The translations under genes were made by a program, and so were the position numbers. A stretch of DNA of 64,000 nucleotides. It comes from Macrocybe gigantea (Eukaryota > Basidiomycota > Agaricomycetes > Agaricales > Callistosporiaceae). This document shows positions 24,541 through 36,686 of the stretch, one piece after another (within the stretch, counting starts at the first letter, position 1; each line of letters begins with the position of its first letter). Under the pieces are notes generated by a model, which saw only the letters and a program-made list of their open reading frames with translations, was not told the DNA's origin and searched no databases. The stretch spans positions 62,001 to 126,000 of the forward strand of contig SJRY01000329.1 of NCBI GenBank assembly GCA_011319805.1, written 5' to 3'.

Positions 24541-24966
24541 TTTGCCGTGTTTTGAATTCTTTCCTCTGTATTTTCTTGTTTTCCATCTGTCCCTTTGGGT
24601 GATGTGTTATGTCTGTGTTGTGTTCTCGGAATGACTCGGTTTGTAGCTATGCCCATCTGTGTATCGTATTAGGTTGTGCATACCAACTGTATCCATTGCA
24701 GCTCGGAGTACAGTAATTCAAAGTAATATACCTAATATAGTTGCAATGCAAAATATGTGGCTTTTGACATGCACCTCTTCCTCCGATCCGACAGAAAGTG
24801 ACAGGTAGCCATAATATAACCAATGCAATTTGCCAGTACAAAGGCATTTGAACACAAGGTTTGCGAGACTTTATACCGAACGACAAATGGCAGGTGAACC
24901 CCAAGAAAAGAGGACGCATCATCGGAGGTCATGATGACTCAGGCAGCCTGGCCCAATAAATTAATT
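24541..24966. other. Convergent 3' region
   Basis: About 425 bases between two converging stop codons. T-rich sequence follows the stop at 24540, as expected of a fungal 3' UTR. Nothing else is seen. Confidence 0.5.
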
Positions 24967-26232
24967 TCAAAGAGGATTGAAGCAGTCGTCAGATATGCTC
25001 ACGGCAAAGTCGGTACTCTTGATAACGTCTTCCCATTCGTTCAAGCGAGCCAAAGTGTTTTCGCAGGCAGATTTGACGGTCCCGAAGCAGTCGGACCCAA
25101 GAGACATCTCCACTGGGAACGGTCTATCCTTTGCGACGCCCTCGTCACGAACGATGTCCAGGACAATCTCCACCCCTTTCTTCGGATTGCCAGGCTGGTG
25201 GCCGTTATACGCTAGGTGGCTCGTTTCAGACACGTGGTGAGAAGAAAAAAGAAAGTCGCTGAGCAAGCTAGACAAACCGTCGAGAGCCGCTTCGGCTTTG
25301 GCGACGATGGGTTCGTAATCGGCGATGCGGGTCACCTTTGGGGCGCGGTGATCCCCAGCGAGGAACGACGTGCGGAAATATCCAAAATCGATGCAGGTGC
25401 TTCGCAGTCCGAGGGGAGAAATCTCGTCATGGAGGGTCAAAGATAGGCCTAGACGGTTTATTGAGCACTCCCGCAACAAAGCGAGTCAGAGGACGAACCC
25501 CGCAATGCATATTTTGTGGATGCGTAGATTCCGGCGTTTGGAACAGATCTTGAAACGAAGATTAACGATACAGATACGGACGGATGACAGGTGCGAGTAC
25601 CTCCAGCCACCGATGGAACCCATGAAAACTATCGTACCGATTTCTTTTCACGCATGTATGGAAGAAAAGCTCTTGTCACGTTAAGGGCACCGAATACGTT
25701 GGTACTGGCAGAGTCGCGTCAATGAGACTGAAGTTGGGCAGGGGACGACACGGTCGTACTTGTACTGATCGAATGTTTCTTGGGGGCTGAAGGTCCTTGT
25801 TAGTCATTGAATGGTCGCAAACGTCCTACAGCATACGTGTTTCCTTCCATGGCGCCGGCGAGAATGTACCCTTGCAGAATGGAATGAGATGCAGCACTCG
25901 CTCGGCGGTCGAGACGCACACCTGCATTGTTGACAAGGACGTCTATACGACCGTGAAGAGACACGGCCTCCTTCGCGATTTCCTGTAGCTTGTCCAAGGG
26001 AGCGGTGACGTCGAGCTCGAGGACGTCAGCTCCGCGAGCCTTGAGATCAGCCAGCTGAGAAATGGAGCGAGCGCGGCCCGTGGCGATGACCTTTTCACCG
26101 CGCCGAAGGGCGGCAATGGCCAGGTCTCTTCCCAGACCAGAACTACATGGAGGCATCGATTAGATAGGCACTGGAACTAAAACGATGTACGCACGAAGTC
26201 CCAGTGATAAGCCACACGAGTATCCCTGTCAT
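24967..26232 (-). CDS. Short-chain dehydrogenase/reductase
   Basis: NAD(P)-dependent oxidoreductase with a Rossmann fold. It starts MTGILVWLITGTSSGLGRDL, giving the TGxxxGxG cofactor loop across an intron. The next motifs are LELDVTAP, VLVNNAG (NNAG), MGSIGGW (catalytic serine region) and YASTK (YxxxK). The C-terminal part (PLGLRSTCIDFGYFRTSFL) matches the classical family. Six or so introns have good borders. One base is missing near 25637-25638, in the strand before the catalytic serine. The start at 26232 places a TATA box 49 bases upstream. Its position inside the P450/reductase block suggests a tailoring role on the aldehyde or alcohol made by the A-T-R enzyme, which is inference. Overall length about 290 residues is normal. 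Confidence 0.88.
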
Positions 26233-26280
26233 CTTGATGCTGATAAGGGCTCCCGAGAAACCACAGCTACAATAAAGGGC

Positions 26281-26287
26281 TTATATA
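26281..26287 (-). promoter_or_regulatory. TATA box of the short-chain dehydrogenase
   Basis: TATATAA on the minus strand, 49 bases upstream of the ATG at 26232. Confidence 0.5.
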
Positions 26288-28360
26288 TGCATTTATGCCT
26301 TGCAGTTGTTGTCTTTTGGGGAATTGGCGGTGGCGCCAAATCAGTGAATTTGCCAAGCCATGCCAGCACAGACTTTGGGAGCTTGAGCTTGCGTGGACTG
26401 TTGTGATCCATCTCACACAGCGAGATTCGAGTCGGGCTAATTTTCTTTTCAGGTAGTCTTCTTTATCCATGTCGATACCAAACGCGTAAATTAATATCTA
26501 TACTCCAGTTTTGAGTCTCCTTATCATATAATTTTTAGACGCATAAGTATTTGGATTTCGCCTACCCTTCGCGCCGAAATCGTACATCAGCTTGGCGGAG
26601 CTTTTAGATCTTCTTCCCTCCCTGTGATCACTCGCTGTTCACCGTTATATGCATCCGCCATTACCTCGGTCTGTGCGAGCTGTGAGCGTTCTAATGCCCC
26701 CGCGATAAGAAGAAATTAAATTGCATCCAAACGTTCATAATTTTCGGTTGGAATGTGATGGTTTGAATCTTTTAGAACCATGGACGGGGAATCCTCGCGG
26801 ACGCTAGACGCACGCACGCACGTTTGTGAGTTTTGCGCCGGATTGGACAGACGCAGCGTGCTGGTAAGTGAAGACATAGACATGGATAATCGTGGAACAG
26901 ATAATTATTTAAACGCCCGGCAACCTGACCAAAGACCGACACATGTGTAGCGTGACGATACTTCTTGATGACCGCATGTATTATGTCTTCAAATAGTATC
27001 ACACACCGAGTCCCCGCAATTCTCGTCTTCTGTATGTCTTGTTGTGTTTTCTTCTTCCTTTGCTGACATTCAAGAGGCCGAGCATGCTTTCAACTTTGCA
27101 TGGAACAGCTTTTTTCAAGCCGCCAAAGACTACGTCACTCTGTGACTGACATTCTCGTCGCCAAAGCCCTTTTGCAATAGCCCTGATGTCGAGCAGCCTT
27201 TTCCAAGGCTCACATCCCTGAAGAACACGCTCGTCCTTCTCTCGATCTTTGCGTGCCTCCCATCAATGTTCGTTTAACTTCCATTCTCGAATTGCAGGTT
27301 TATCATCCGATGAGTTTCAATAGGAAAGTCATAATCAGCACTGAAGGGATATCAACTGAAAACTTAAAGCAGAAAAGCAGTTGAGGGATTGTTCGGACAT
27401 GACCACGACGAGTGGATAATCAGCGATAGATACCTTGGGAACGCAACGAACCGCCAAGTGAGAAACAAAGCATGGAAATGTCTGAAGTAGGTATACGTAC
27501 TTCTCAGACCGAGGGGGCGAATGTGGTGACTTCTTGTGGGGATGATGGAGAGATCCCTGAAAATTGTTCACGGAGAATATTTTATGGCTGCATATCGAGT
27601 TACCTTTCTAGCGGCTTTTGTAAATGCAAATTAGTGTCACGAAAGGCTGAAACGAAAAGAGGCAGTTTCACACTTGAGCGTCTTGAGGAGGAGCCTAAGG
27701 ATGCAGTTCATTCATCCGGAAGATGAAACACGTCCTTCACCGTTTTAAAGTGCGGAACCAGCCAAATGCCTTCCTAGTGATCATCGAAGAGCAAGAAAAC
27801 AAGAGAGACAAGCTAATGGCACGAAACTTCAATGGTAAATCACACTAACATTGGATAAACGACTTCGAGCAAGCCGCGGAGTGCTGCAGACCTGGGTAGG
27901 TTTTCCGAATGCACAATTCTGTGCGGCGGGGCGTCGTCCTAGATAGTTGAGTAAGTTCGTCGCTAGTACTGCTAAATCTGGCTTATACGCAACCGTGGGA
28001 ATTCCTCCATCTAATCTTTTTGTTAAAACGCTACTTCCTCTACGAAGGACAATTAACCAGCCATGGGTTATGGCTTTTGCTTTTTGTCTCTTATTGTTCC
28101 AGGTTACGGCCTTCGCACTCCACTCTTGACGTGCCAGCTGCGTCTTATTGTGTTTGATTGTCTCTCTGTCGCTGTGGAGGTTACGTCCCTCCGAGGCAGG
28201 GTCTACGATCCATAGACACGACGAGATCCTATTAAAGGATGGATTGTGGGTCCAAGCAGGTCCGCTTCGTTCATTGCACAAGCGCTGCTGGCCAGCCACG
28301 ATCTTTCAACGGAAGCAAATCTCGTCAATTTCAAATAGACCGGTCATTCCGTCTATCTAT
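26288..28360. other. Intergenic region, 2 kb
   Basis: AT-richer than the coding regions. Short frames on both strands (for example 27829-28299 minus) lack motifs and splice logic. No repeat, terminal inverted repeat or transposase remnant was recognised. Confidence 0.45.
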
Positions 28361-29710
28361 ATGAATCGACCCTCTCCTGTCCATTGCGAGACGCTACCGG
28401 GCATTCGACTACCGGTATGTACGCCCTTTCTCTGATCCTAGCCGAGAGCACTCAGGCTTCAAAAAAGACGAATCTTTTCATCAGGTCCCCAATTAACACC
28501 AATCGAGCGCTGGTGTCCACTCTCAGACCAATACCGATAGACAGATCACCCCAACAGATATCAGTACCCACACGACCCCAGTGGGTTCGTACACCGAGTC
28601 GTTCGCAAGTTGAGCCCTACCACCCCCTCTCCTTTCCCCAAAGCCTCCCACTTCACGCTTCCCGTCCTCCGACCGACCACTCGTGGACCGGCACTTCATA
28701 CCGTCTCCCCGGCGTCAGGCAGACACCACCCCCGCTGAAGCAATCGCCCAGGTCCTTGACACTGTCTTCCGACCATACAAGGAACGCATCCAGCAAGAGC
28801 TGTCGAGTTTCGGATCAGCGTGTGCCAGGGCGCTCTTCAGAGAGAACCGAGAGAAGGAGAAGTGGAAGTCTCACTGCGTAACGTTCAAGCAGGAGCGAGA
28901 TGCGGCGCGGGAGCAGCTGCGCTCCTTGATCGAGGAGAAACAGGCTCGACAGCTTTCGTCCTCTCAGCCGGTGACAGTATTTCGAGGCACGAAGCGGAGA
29001 CGAGTCGACGATGATGAGCTGTTTGAGACGGACGTTCGCGTTTCGGATTCTCGAAACGCGAGTCCATCTTCATCAACCTCATCCATGACCCTCTTTCCGT
29101 CACCCTCAGATTCGCTCTACGATCCTTCTGCGCCATCTACCTCAAAAATTTCTTCGTTGCTCCTGTGTCGCCCCTGGAGGACAACCCGGCGACTCTTGAC
29201 CCCCCTTCTCCTCACATGCCGGTGGAAATCCGAGCCAAACGCCCGCGTCGAAGCGCACCGGAATTGGACGCCTGTCGCTCTAGAGAACCAACTCCCGAGG
29301 GTCACTTGGGCGAAGCCGACATGGATCTCGACAGCGAAGCCGAAGCAGCGTCTCCAAGTCCGAAGCCAGATGCAACATCGAATCCCGCTCTTCCGTCGCT
29401 CAACGCTTCGCACATCCATTTATTGTACAGCTTTGTCGAAAATAGATGGATCTGCCGGCCTTGCATGTGAGTGAAGCCCGTCATTTTGGATTCATACGGG
29501 CGGCACGTGCTGACTTTTCTGCAAAGCTTTCAGGGGGGGAAGATGCCCGCAGACCGCCGGTTGACTCCCGTGTCATTTTCAGCCAACACCCCCTGGAGCG
29601 CGCTATCGCGACACACAATAGAGAAGCATCCTCAGGAGAGCGCAGACGTGTCGCGATTACGACCCGAGGATCTGTTCGAACTACGGAGACGACTGATGCT
29701 CCAAAAATAA
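28361..29710 (+). CDS. Ser/Pro-rich coiled-coil protein with C-terminal CxxC-HxxxxH finger (paralogue 2)
   Basis: Shorter paralogue of the gene at 20653. After a Ser/Pro/Arg-rich N-terminus there is a helical coiled coil (AEAIAQVLDTVFRPYKERI, then KEKWKSHCVTFKQERDAARE). A basic patch (TKRRRVDDDE) could be a nuclear signal. An acidic/Ser/Pro linker follows, then the C-terminal block SHIHLLYSFVENRWICRPCM, an intron, TPWSALSRHTIEKHP and ELRRRLML. CxxC and HxxxxH keep the spacing of paralogue 1, and the intron falls directly after CxxC in both. The first exon is taken as 28361-28414, but its phase does not fit the second exon. Further one-base losses are needed near 28680-28720, 29148-29156 and in the G run at 29533-29539. 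The start is therefore uncertain. Confidence 0.6.
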
Positions 29711-30335
29711 GCGCCTAGCTATGCCATTCCTACGTTTCTTTTTTTTTTTTCTTTTTCTTGCCACCTCCAAAGGTACCACACATTACTACGCGTTATGTCG
29801 ATACAAGTAAGTATGAATATGTAAAGGGAACAAGTATGCTATTCGTAATATATGACTGCCATCGCGGCTCAGCGATGATTCGGGACCGCTTTGGCAAATC
29901 GCCGGATCGTACGTGTCCGATCGTCCCGCGAACTGTTATTGCAAAAGGAGCCCAGTTCGCAGGAACTTGAAAGCAAATCACCCGCGAAATTCTCCAAGAT
30001 ATGCTGGCTTAATGGAGTCTGACGAGACAACTTCTTGCGTGTCAAAGAAAGACGAAACTTCATATGCTGGCCCGTAATCCTTCGCCCACCGCTCTCACAG
30101 CTTTCCGTCCGAAATGGACCTCAGAGTCTGGTGGAAGCCAACGTAGAGGGCGAAAAGCGGGAAAAGCACAGGAAGGGCTCTAATTCTGTGACCTCAGGCC
30201 GGCGCAGCTTCCGAGCTTGAATATTCGGTTTACCCTGCTTGCCTTAAGCCGAGTTCGACTTCAAGCTTGTCATGAGAGACCAGTCATTGTACACTCCATT
30301 TAGCGGAAGAACACTCAAGTATGCGAGCAGTTTAT
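29711..30335. other. Convergent 3' region
   Basis: About 620 bases between the finger paralogue 2 and P450-C, which converge. A T-rich stretch at 29737-29758 follows the stop. No gene is supported. Confidence 0.5.
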
Positions 30336-32627
30336 TTACGATTGCGCCCTCTTAAGCGTCAGCAACAGTTCCGCGCCTTGTCGTCCAGGTGTCACGGGTC
30401 GCTCGAGGAGCGTCAGACGACTTCCGATTCTGGAGTTTGGGCCGTCAGGCAGTTCGAATGTGTAATTCCGCACGAGAACGGATATCACGGCCTGCGAAAA
30501 GAAGCTTAAAGTTGTATTCGTGCTCAGATATCGAGAGCCATACCCTGAATTCGGCGAGGGCGAACCCTTTTCCGAGACAGGTTCTGGGTCCATCTGCAAA
30601 GCTCAAAAGGTGGCGGTAACCCTGAATCTCGGTTGCCCGAAAGCCAGAGAGGCTGTCATTTAACCATCGATCGGGGTTGAATTTTTTCGCATCGTCGCCC
30701 CAGAAACCCCTGGATGTGTTCATGGTTGCGATAGGCACACGCACTGTCGTGCCTTTAGCGATATGAACACGGTCGATCCTATTTCCTGTCGCATCAACGA
30801 CGGGTTCTGCTAATGGCACAATATCGTCTTCATATGCCTTGGATGGAAATGAAATGATATAAACGGTTGGAATGGGGCAAGCGTGGCACCGAATCGTTTA
30901 CCTGCTTGAATGTCTGGCTACCGGGAGGGTGAACTCGAAGCGTTTCACAGGTAAACGCGTCGAGATATGGCAATCCGTGCGTCAATTGTTCCCAGGTGGG
31001 GTCACGATTCGAAAACTGAGCCAACTCTGCGCGCAGCCGTTCTTGCACATCAGGATTCTTCGAAAGCTCAATAAGGGCCCACTAAACAAAATAAGTTTAA
31101 TCAGTGAGCAAGTTCCATTCGGCAGCATTCCTCACGGTCATGGCAACTATCAGGAAAGCGAACAATCTCAGCTAAGAACTCTGAAATCCGAACAGTCGCT
31201 CACCTGCTGTCGTCTCGTACCCTGCGGCGATCATCAGATGCTGAGAACTTTTCAGCGGTCAAATTCATGTACGCCAACAAGAGACACCATACCACCTATC
31301 AGGTGTAGAAAGCATAAATGGGACGAGACAGATTTTGACAGAGAAGAACAGCATAGAAATACCTGTCCCATAATTTCCTCCTCCGACATGGTACTGGCAT
31401 CTTCCGATTTCACTAAATTCATATTCGCATCAGTCACATTGAAACAATATCATCATAGAGCTCACGAAGAAGGCCTAGAATGGATTTATCGGCAGCCGTT
31501 TCCGCGCGATTGAGCTTTCTCTCTGCCCTTGCTTTTGCCAAGAAATCAACCGAAATCTCCCTGATGCAATTTTGGAGATTCCTCATGACAATGTTTCTCT
31601 GAATTGGAGCTTTTGCAAGCGGAGAAAAGATGGCTGAAAGCGCGACAATCAGGAGACTCCAGAATGTCATCTGGACGTCTCCGAAGGAGCCCAGTATGGT
31701 AGCAATGGGAGGATTCTTGCCCTTCAGGGATCCAAAGTCATGCCCAAATCCAGCCATCCCAATCGTATCCAATCTGACAAATTCCACTGAGAAACTGCGG
31801 GAAGAATGGGAACAAAATTATGTGTGTGCGCTCACGAGACATAGTCTAGCCTTGTAGATCATAAGTCCAAAATGACTGGAAGGTCAGCAATGCAGAATAA
31901 GGCATACCATTGTGCCACATCAAGTGTAATGCTATTGTTGTCTTCTAGCATCGCGTCCCATGCGGTTTTGAGCTGTATATCGCCAGGTTAGCAGAATACA
32001 AAGGAGTGCACGTAACCCGACAGCTCACCGCATAAGCAGAGTCGAAGAAAACCGGCGTCAGTCTGCGTATTTCGGAATTGCCGAATGCAGGAGAAAGAGC
32101 CTTTCGCTGCCTTGAAAGTACCGTGAATATGTGACGGTATGCAAGCTTTTTTTTTGTCAAAGCAGCACACCTTTTGTGGTCATCCCCTTCAGCCCACAGA
32201 AGATTCTTACCGAACTGTTGTCCTATGATGGAGCTGCTCTATTAAGAAAAAAAGCTATTTTACTCACAAAATTCTTGAAGATGTGCCGCATTAGTGGTGT
32301 TTGCCTGTATATGTGGGTATCGAGGGAGAAGTAATGCATGACAGCTTTGGAATCCGCTAGGATGACTTCCCGTGTTCCACAGAACGATGGAACCTCGTAT
32401 ACCGGACCATATTCCTTTTCCCATTCGTTGCAAAGCCGAGTAGCTTCTGATAATTGCACTAGTTGCCTCGAATATCCCAGCAAAAAGTTGTTCCGTCTTG
32501 GTCCTCGAAGCCTTGTGGCTTTGGGAGACGCGCGATAATGAAGCCACCACGAGACTGCTACTGCAATAGCGATGCTCGCGGGAAGGAGGGGAAATTGAAA
32601 GGGAATGATGCTATAGTTAGAGCTCAT
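30336..32627 (-). CDS. Cytochrome P450 monooxygenase (copy C), intact
   Basis: Full set of P450 motifs without any frame problem. MSSNYSIIPFQFPLLPASIA begins a membrane anchor, followed by TRLRGPRRNN. Then come LLWAEGDDHKR, RKALSPAFGN, GFGHDFGSLKG, AGYETTA (helix I), ETLRVHPP (ExxR), FNPDRW and the haem loop FADGPRTCLGK. Introns sit at the same places as in copies A and B, including an 11-base exon at 31136-31146 encoding (V)AMT between GTGAGC and GTGAGG donors. The donor equivalent to the defective one in copy B is normal here (CTTC|GTGAGC). Copies B and C are closer to each other than to A and face each other across the finger and dehydrogenase genes. Confidence 0.93.
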
Positions 32628-32666
32628 TGTGTGAGCGAATCCGCTGCGTCGACTGCGGCTTATTTA

Positions 32667-32673
32667 TTATATA
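32667..32673 (-). promoter_or_regulatory. TATA box of P450-C
   Basis: TATATAA on the minus strand, 40 bases upstream of the ATG at 32627. Confidence 0.55.
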
Positions 32674-33464
32674 CGGGTCACTCAAAATGCATATAAGGAG
32701 CCGATCCGAGCAACTCCTTTCAGGAACTATGAAATCGCTATCAAGCATACCGTACCGAGTCATTGGCTTGCCCGATAGCGATGCGCAGCACTGTAGTCGA
32801 GTTCAGGTCCGTGGCTTTGTCTGACAGCAGGACTCTTGGCTCTTGCATATTTTGGACCTGACCACTTGACAAGGTGTTGCAATCGGGAAATGCGTGAGAA
32901 TCCCCTCTTGTTCGGTTACGCCGTAGCGTTCGGAGGATTGGGATTTAATATTCAGCGCTCACCGAGGTTACCATGCGTAGAAGAAGCACAGTAACTTCTC
33001 TTGCGTCGTCGGGAAGGCACAGGATGAGGTATTATATATCAGGTTTAATCGTGAAACGAACATGTCGGCCTACCTGTCAAAAGCGTAAAGCCAGCTTCTT
33101 TTGCAGGCAAACAACAGCGCAGCAGCCATCTCTCTTGGTTCAGTCTGTTATCCGAGAATGATTGACCTTGACGGGTGCCTTGTTGCGATAGAGGGCGTCC
33201 AGTTCGACATCCATTCATGAGATGAGAAACTGGCAACGCCATCTGTCAGCGAATGTGAATTATGTAGACGTAGGATAGGACTAATGAGATCAGCACAAGA
33301 GGAAAAGGCATGCGGGTCAGAAAGCGAAAGCGTTGGGGATGGGTCTATATGCTATGTGCAGTGCAATGGTGATGTCGGTGAAATTGAAACTGTAAACAAA
33401 CAAGAGGAAGAGCTTGGTCCGCCAGTAAGGAGAGACAGCGAATATCCGCCAAGTCGATAGTCGA
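32674..33464. other. Intergenic region
   Basis: About 790 bases between P450-C upstream DNA and the 3' end of the HD-domain gene. No supported gene or repeat. Confidence 0.5.
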
Positions 33465-35761
33465 TCATGATGCAGTCCTCTTTCTCTTCGAGAACCCACC
33501 CAGTTGTTCGCTGCTCACGCCTCTCTGGCGCTTGGCAGACTTATTCTTGTGTTTCTGCGACGGACTCGGAGGTACAAACGTAGTTGCGACAGTGGTGAAC
33601 GCGTTTTCAGTGAAAGGCGTTCCTCCAACGCTGGCGGGCGGGCCGAATGTAAAACTCGGGTGACGGGAAAAGGATGCCCGAGGCGTGCTAGGGGCCTCCG
33701 CGGCCGGAGGTGTCGGAGAAGTGGAGAAGAAGGATCCCAATTCCGATGGGGGAGAGGTTCTCGATAACAGATCTTGCATGGTTTTCAGATTGGCTCGATA
33801 ACCCACTTGGATGATCCCAAAGTATTTGGCCTTTTTGGTATAGACACGAACCAAAACTTCCGCGTGGCACTGAGGCATCAAAGTCGAATAGTCTCCGCGA
33901 CCCGCTTTGGCACTCGCTGTAACAGGCAATGCATTGATGGGCGCCTGCTTTGAAGCACGAAACCAGAAAACTTACTATTAGGGTTTCGTTTGGAATAAAA
34001 TTTCATGAAATCCAAAGGATTGTTCTCCTTCATGCCATAGTGCATGACTGCGAGGTCCACAATTACATCGCTAGGGGACAATCCCTCTATATGCAGAGCT
34101 TTGAAGTCTCGCCCCCTAGACTGCGATTTGGCGGCTTCGACGACAGACTCGGGAGTCATGTGCTTCTTGAAAAAGTCGAAATACCCATAGTCGACGACCT
34201 TGTAATCGACCATCTTGTACAATTCTCGATTTCTTATACGTTCGACGATGGCTCGAGAGGTTGCAAGTTCCTGTTCATGTGTAAGCCTCCTTATGATATT
34301 TACGACAGGTGACGCTCTACTCGCCGGCTCCTCGGACTCCTCAATCTTATCCAGGAGGTTATCGGTCAAATAAAGATATTTGTCGGGCTTGTAGATCCGG
34401 TCTGCAATGTGCATAAACGGTTCGGCGGCGACCAACGCATCGACGATCATGTATTCCACGGCCGTCGCTTACGTAGTTCAGGCGATTCAGCGAACGGAGA
34501 GCCCAGACTATCAAAGGACCGACCAGCTTTGTGGTTGTACACTATCTTGTGCAGCTTGAACCGCGTAGCACAGATCTCGTAGATCTGATTCGCATCTTTA
34601 ATATCATAGCAAATCTGATCATCAAGAACGCGAGCAGACTGAATGATTCTGAAGGAATTGGCTGAGCTCTTATGCACGGATACTGGAAACAAACTATACC
34701 GTGGAAGCGCGATCCTCACAGGATCGCCGACCATATGCGAATCCCGCAAGATATAATCGAATCTACGCGGCAGGATCACGACCATTCTTGAAGAGAAAAA
34801 CAATCCCAGCTTACTTGTCTACATCAAGCCCGTTGCGCTTGTTCGCAACGATATCAAACAAAAACGGTTTCTCACGTTTGCTGTGATGATCCGTGTGAGC
34901 CTGTGGTGGTCATGAATGTTGCTACGTTCGAACCTACAACGCGACCGGTCACCAGCAATCAATGCCTTGATAAACTTGGCATCGTCTTCCGGAATAGGTA
35001 TATCGTTATCCTCGATCAGGTAATCAAGCATCATTTCGGATGCATCTTCATGCTTCCAGTCGCTTCCTGGTCTGTAAAAGGGAACGAAGATCAAATTCAA
35101 TTGAAGCTTGTCAGAAGACGTATTTCGAGGACTCACATGGCTGTAGGAATAAAACGCCCATCCCAAACATGACTCCAAGGGCCGTGGCCAAGATCGTGAC
35201 AAAGCCCTGCGATTTCGAGGCATTCAACGTCTCTATCTGTGATGTTTAATTCCGGTGATTTTTCTGAAGATGTGTTGCCATAGACCGAGCGAGGAAAGCG
35301 ACTCCTGACCAAAATACCGGACCGCCTTCGTCAAACGGAAGCCTAAGAAAGCACAAAGCACACGGCAATGCCTACCAATGCAATGTTCAAACCGATTGTG
35401 CGAAGCTCCGGGCCAACATAATATGATGTCCCCAGCTGCTTAATCTTCCTCAACCGTTGGAATTGTTTGCTTTCGAACGCAGTGGCAGGCAAGAGAATTC
35501 GGGGAATTGAGGACAGACGACCCTATTCGGCAATGCTGAGACATACGTGTCAATGAACATCGACAACTTTGGGCTAAGCGGGACTGCACAACACGTGAAG
35601 AATTAAATAAAATTCAAAGGGATTCTGCTGAAGGAAAAAAAACACGGACTCAAGTCGTGAATAGGATCTTTGACAGACCTCGAAACAACGTTACGATGGT
35701 GGCTGGCCACAGAACCTATTTCGGTGCTGTCGTCGCCACATGGGTCCCCTGTCGGAGACAT
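33465..35761 (-). CDS. SAMHD1-like HD-domain phosphohydrolase
   Basis: Predicted metal-dependent dNTP triphosphohydrolase-type enzyme. Ordered matches to the SAMHD1/HD family are: KDPIHD near the N-terminus, [11 protein letters not shown], a (bridged) [24 protein letters not shown] (the HD pair), [23 protein letters not shown] followed by [12 protein letters not shown] (final metal aspartate), and [21 protein letters not shown] helical C-terminal half ([20 protein letters not shown] and beyond) and a Ser/Pro-rich tail with basic KRQRG and SKRKR clusters follow; the tail could be nuclear. ATG 35761 is preferred to 35800 because a TATA box lies at 35821-35826. One base is missing near 35414-35416 and one in the T run at 35259-35263. 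The metal residues H, H, D and D are all present once bridged. Substrate and regulation cannot be read from sequence. Confidence 0.85.
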
Positions 35762-35820
35762 GATCAAAGAATAGTGGGAATGGAAAGGGACAAACGTCAC
35801 GACATTCAGTCGCGACGCGC

Positions 35821-35826
35821 TTTATA
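35821..35826 (-). promoter_or_regulatory. TATA box of the HD-domain gene
   Basis: TATAAA on the minus strand (within ATATAAA), 60 bases upstream of ATG 35761 and only 21 upstream of ATG 35800. Confidence 0.45.
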
Positions 35827-36686
35827 TGAAGTGAATAAATCAGAATGTTATTAACCGAAGACGTTCCAGAACAACCGCCACAAACAGGAGCACATACATT
35901 CATCACGGATGCCTTTCCAACGACTTCACTTGTCACTTGGGAATCTAACATTGTGCTCAGCAATGGAACGCGTTCTCCTCGAGGCGCATTACGCCGAAAC
36001 GATTTCGCTTCTTGTCATTTGCCGGAGTTGTCTTTGATATTTTGCCGAACAAAGGACCTTCGGACTGAAGACAACTCCTGATCCTCTCCGGTTCGCGCTC
36101 CGGGAGAGATAATGCATATTCTTCAAGACATCTGAACGCGTCTAATTCTGTTCAATCACATCTGTTGACTAATTTCATGTGATACGGTCATCCTACTCCG
36201 GGCTCGGCTTTATTGCTTCGGATGCATTGTCCTGACACAGTAGAACCTGGACACTGGACTACCTATTTGTCGACTCTATCCCCATATTCTGATAATTTCA
36301 TTCAAGGAACGTGGTCTTCTTGAGGCAAACCACTGTATCATATCCACGGACTTCTGAAATGCATGTCTAGTAATACTACTAGCAGACTCGTGTCTAAGAT
36401 TCATAAGATCCATACAGAGACAGAAATTACCATTCCGTGCCATCCAGAGTCTCTTCTGATGCGAAACTATCCTCACAGAGTCGATAATCCGTGTGATCGC
36501 TGCCACAATTAACCAGTCTTCACCCGTTAATTCATCAGTGTCAACTCCAGCTATGTTGGGATCTGCGCGACATAATCAGCAGTACAGATGCCTGAGGGCC
36601 TAGTCAAGTCGCTAATTGCAAGATTACGCTTACGTTGCTGTCATATCTAGCGAACACAACCGTCGAATTTCACGGTGAACATGTCA
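35827..36686. other. Intergenic region
   Basis: About 860 bases. A minus-strand frame at 36276-36506 has some protein-like composition and could be a 3' remnant beyond the kinase, but nothing is recognised. Confidence 0.4.

Noticed and set aside
27829..28299. Minus-strand 156-codon frame, considered as a transposon remnant
   Set aside because: No integrase, reverse transcriptase or transposase motif, and no terminal repeats were seen.
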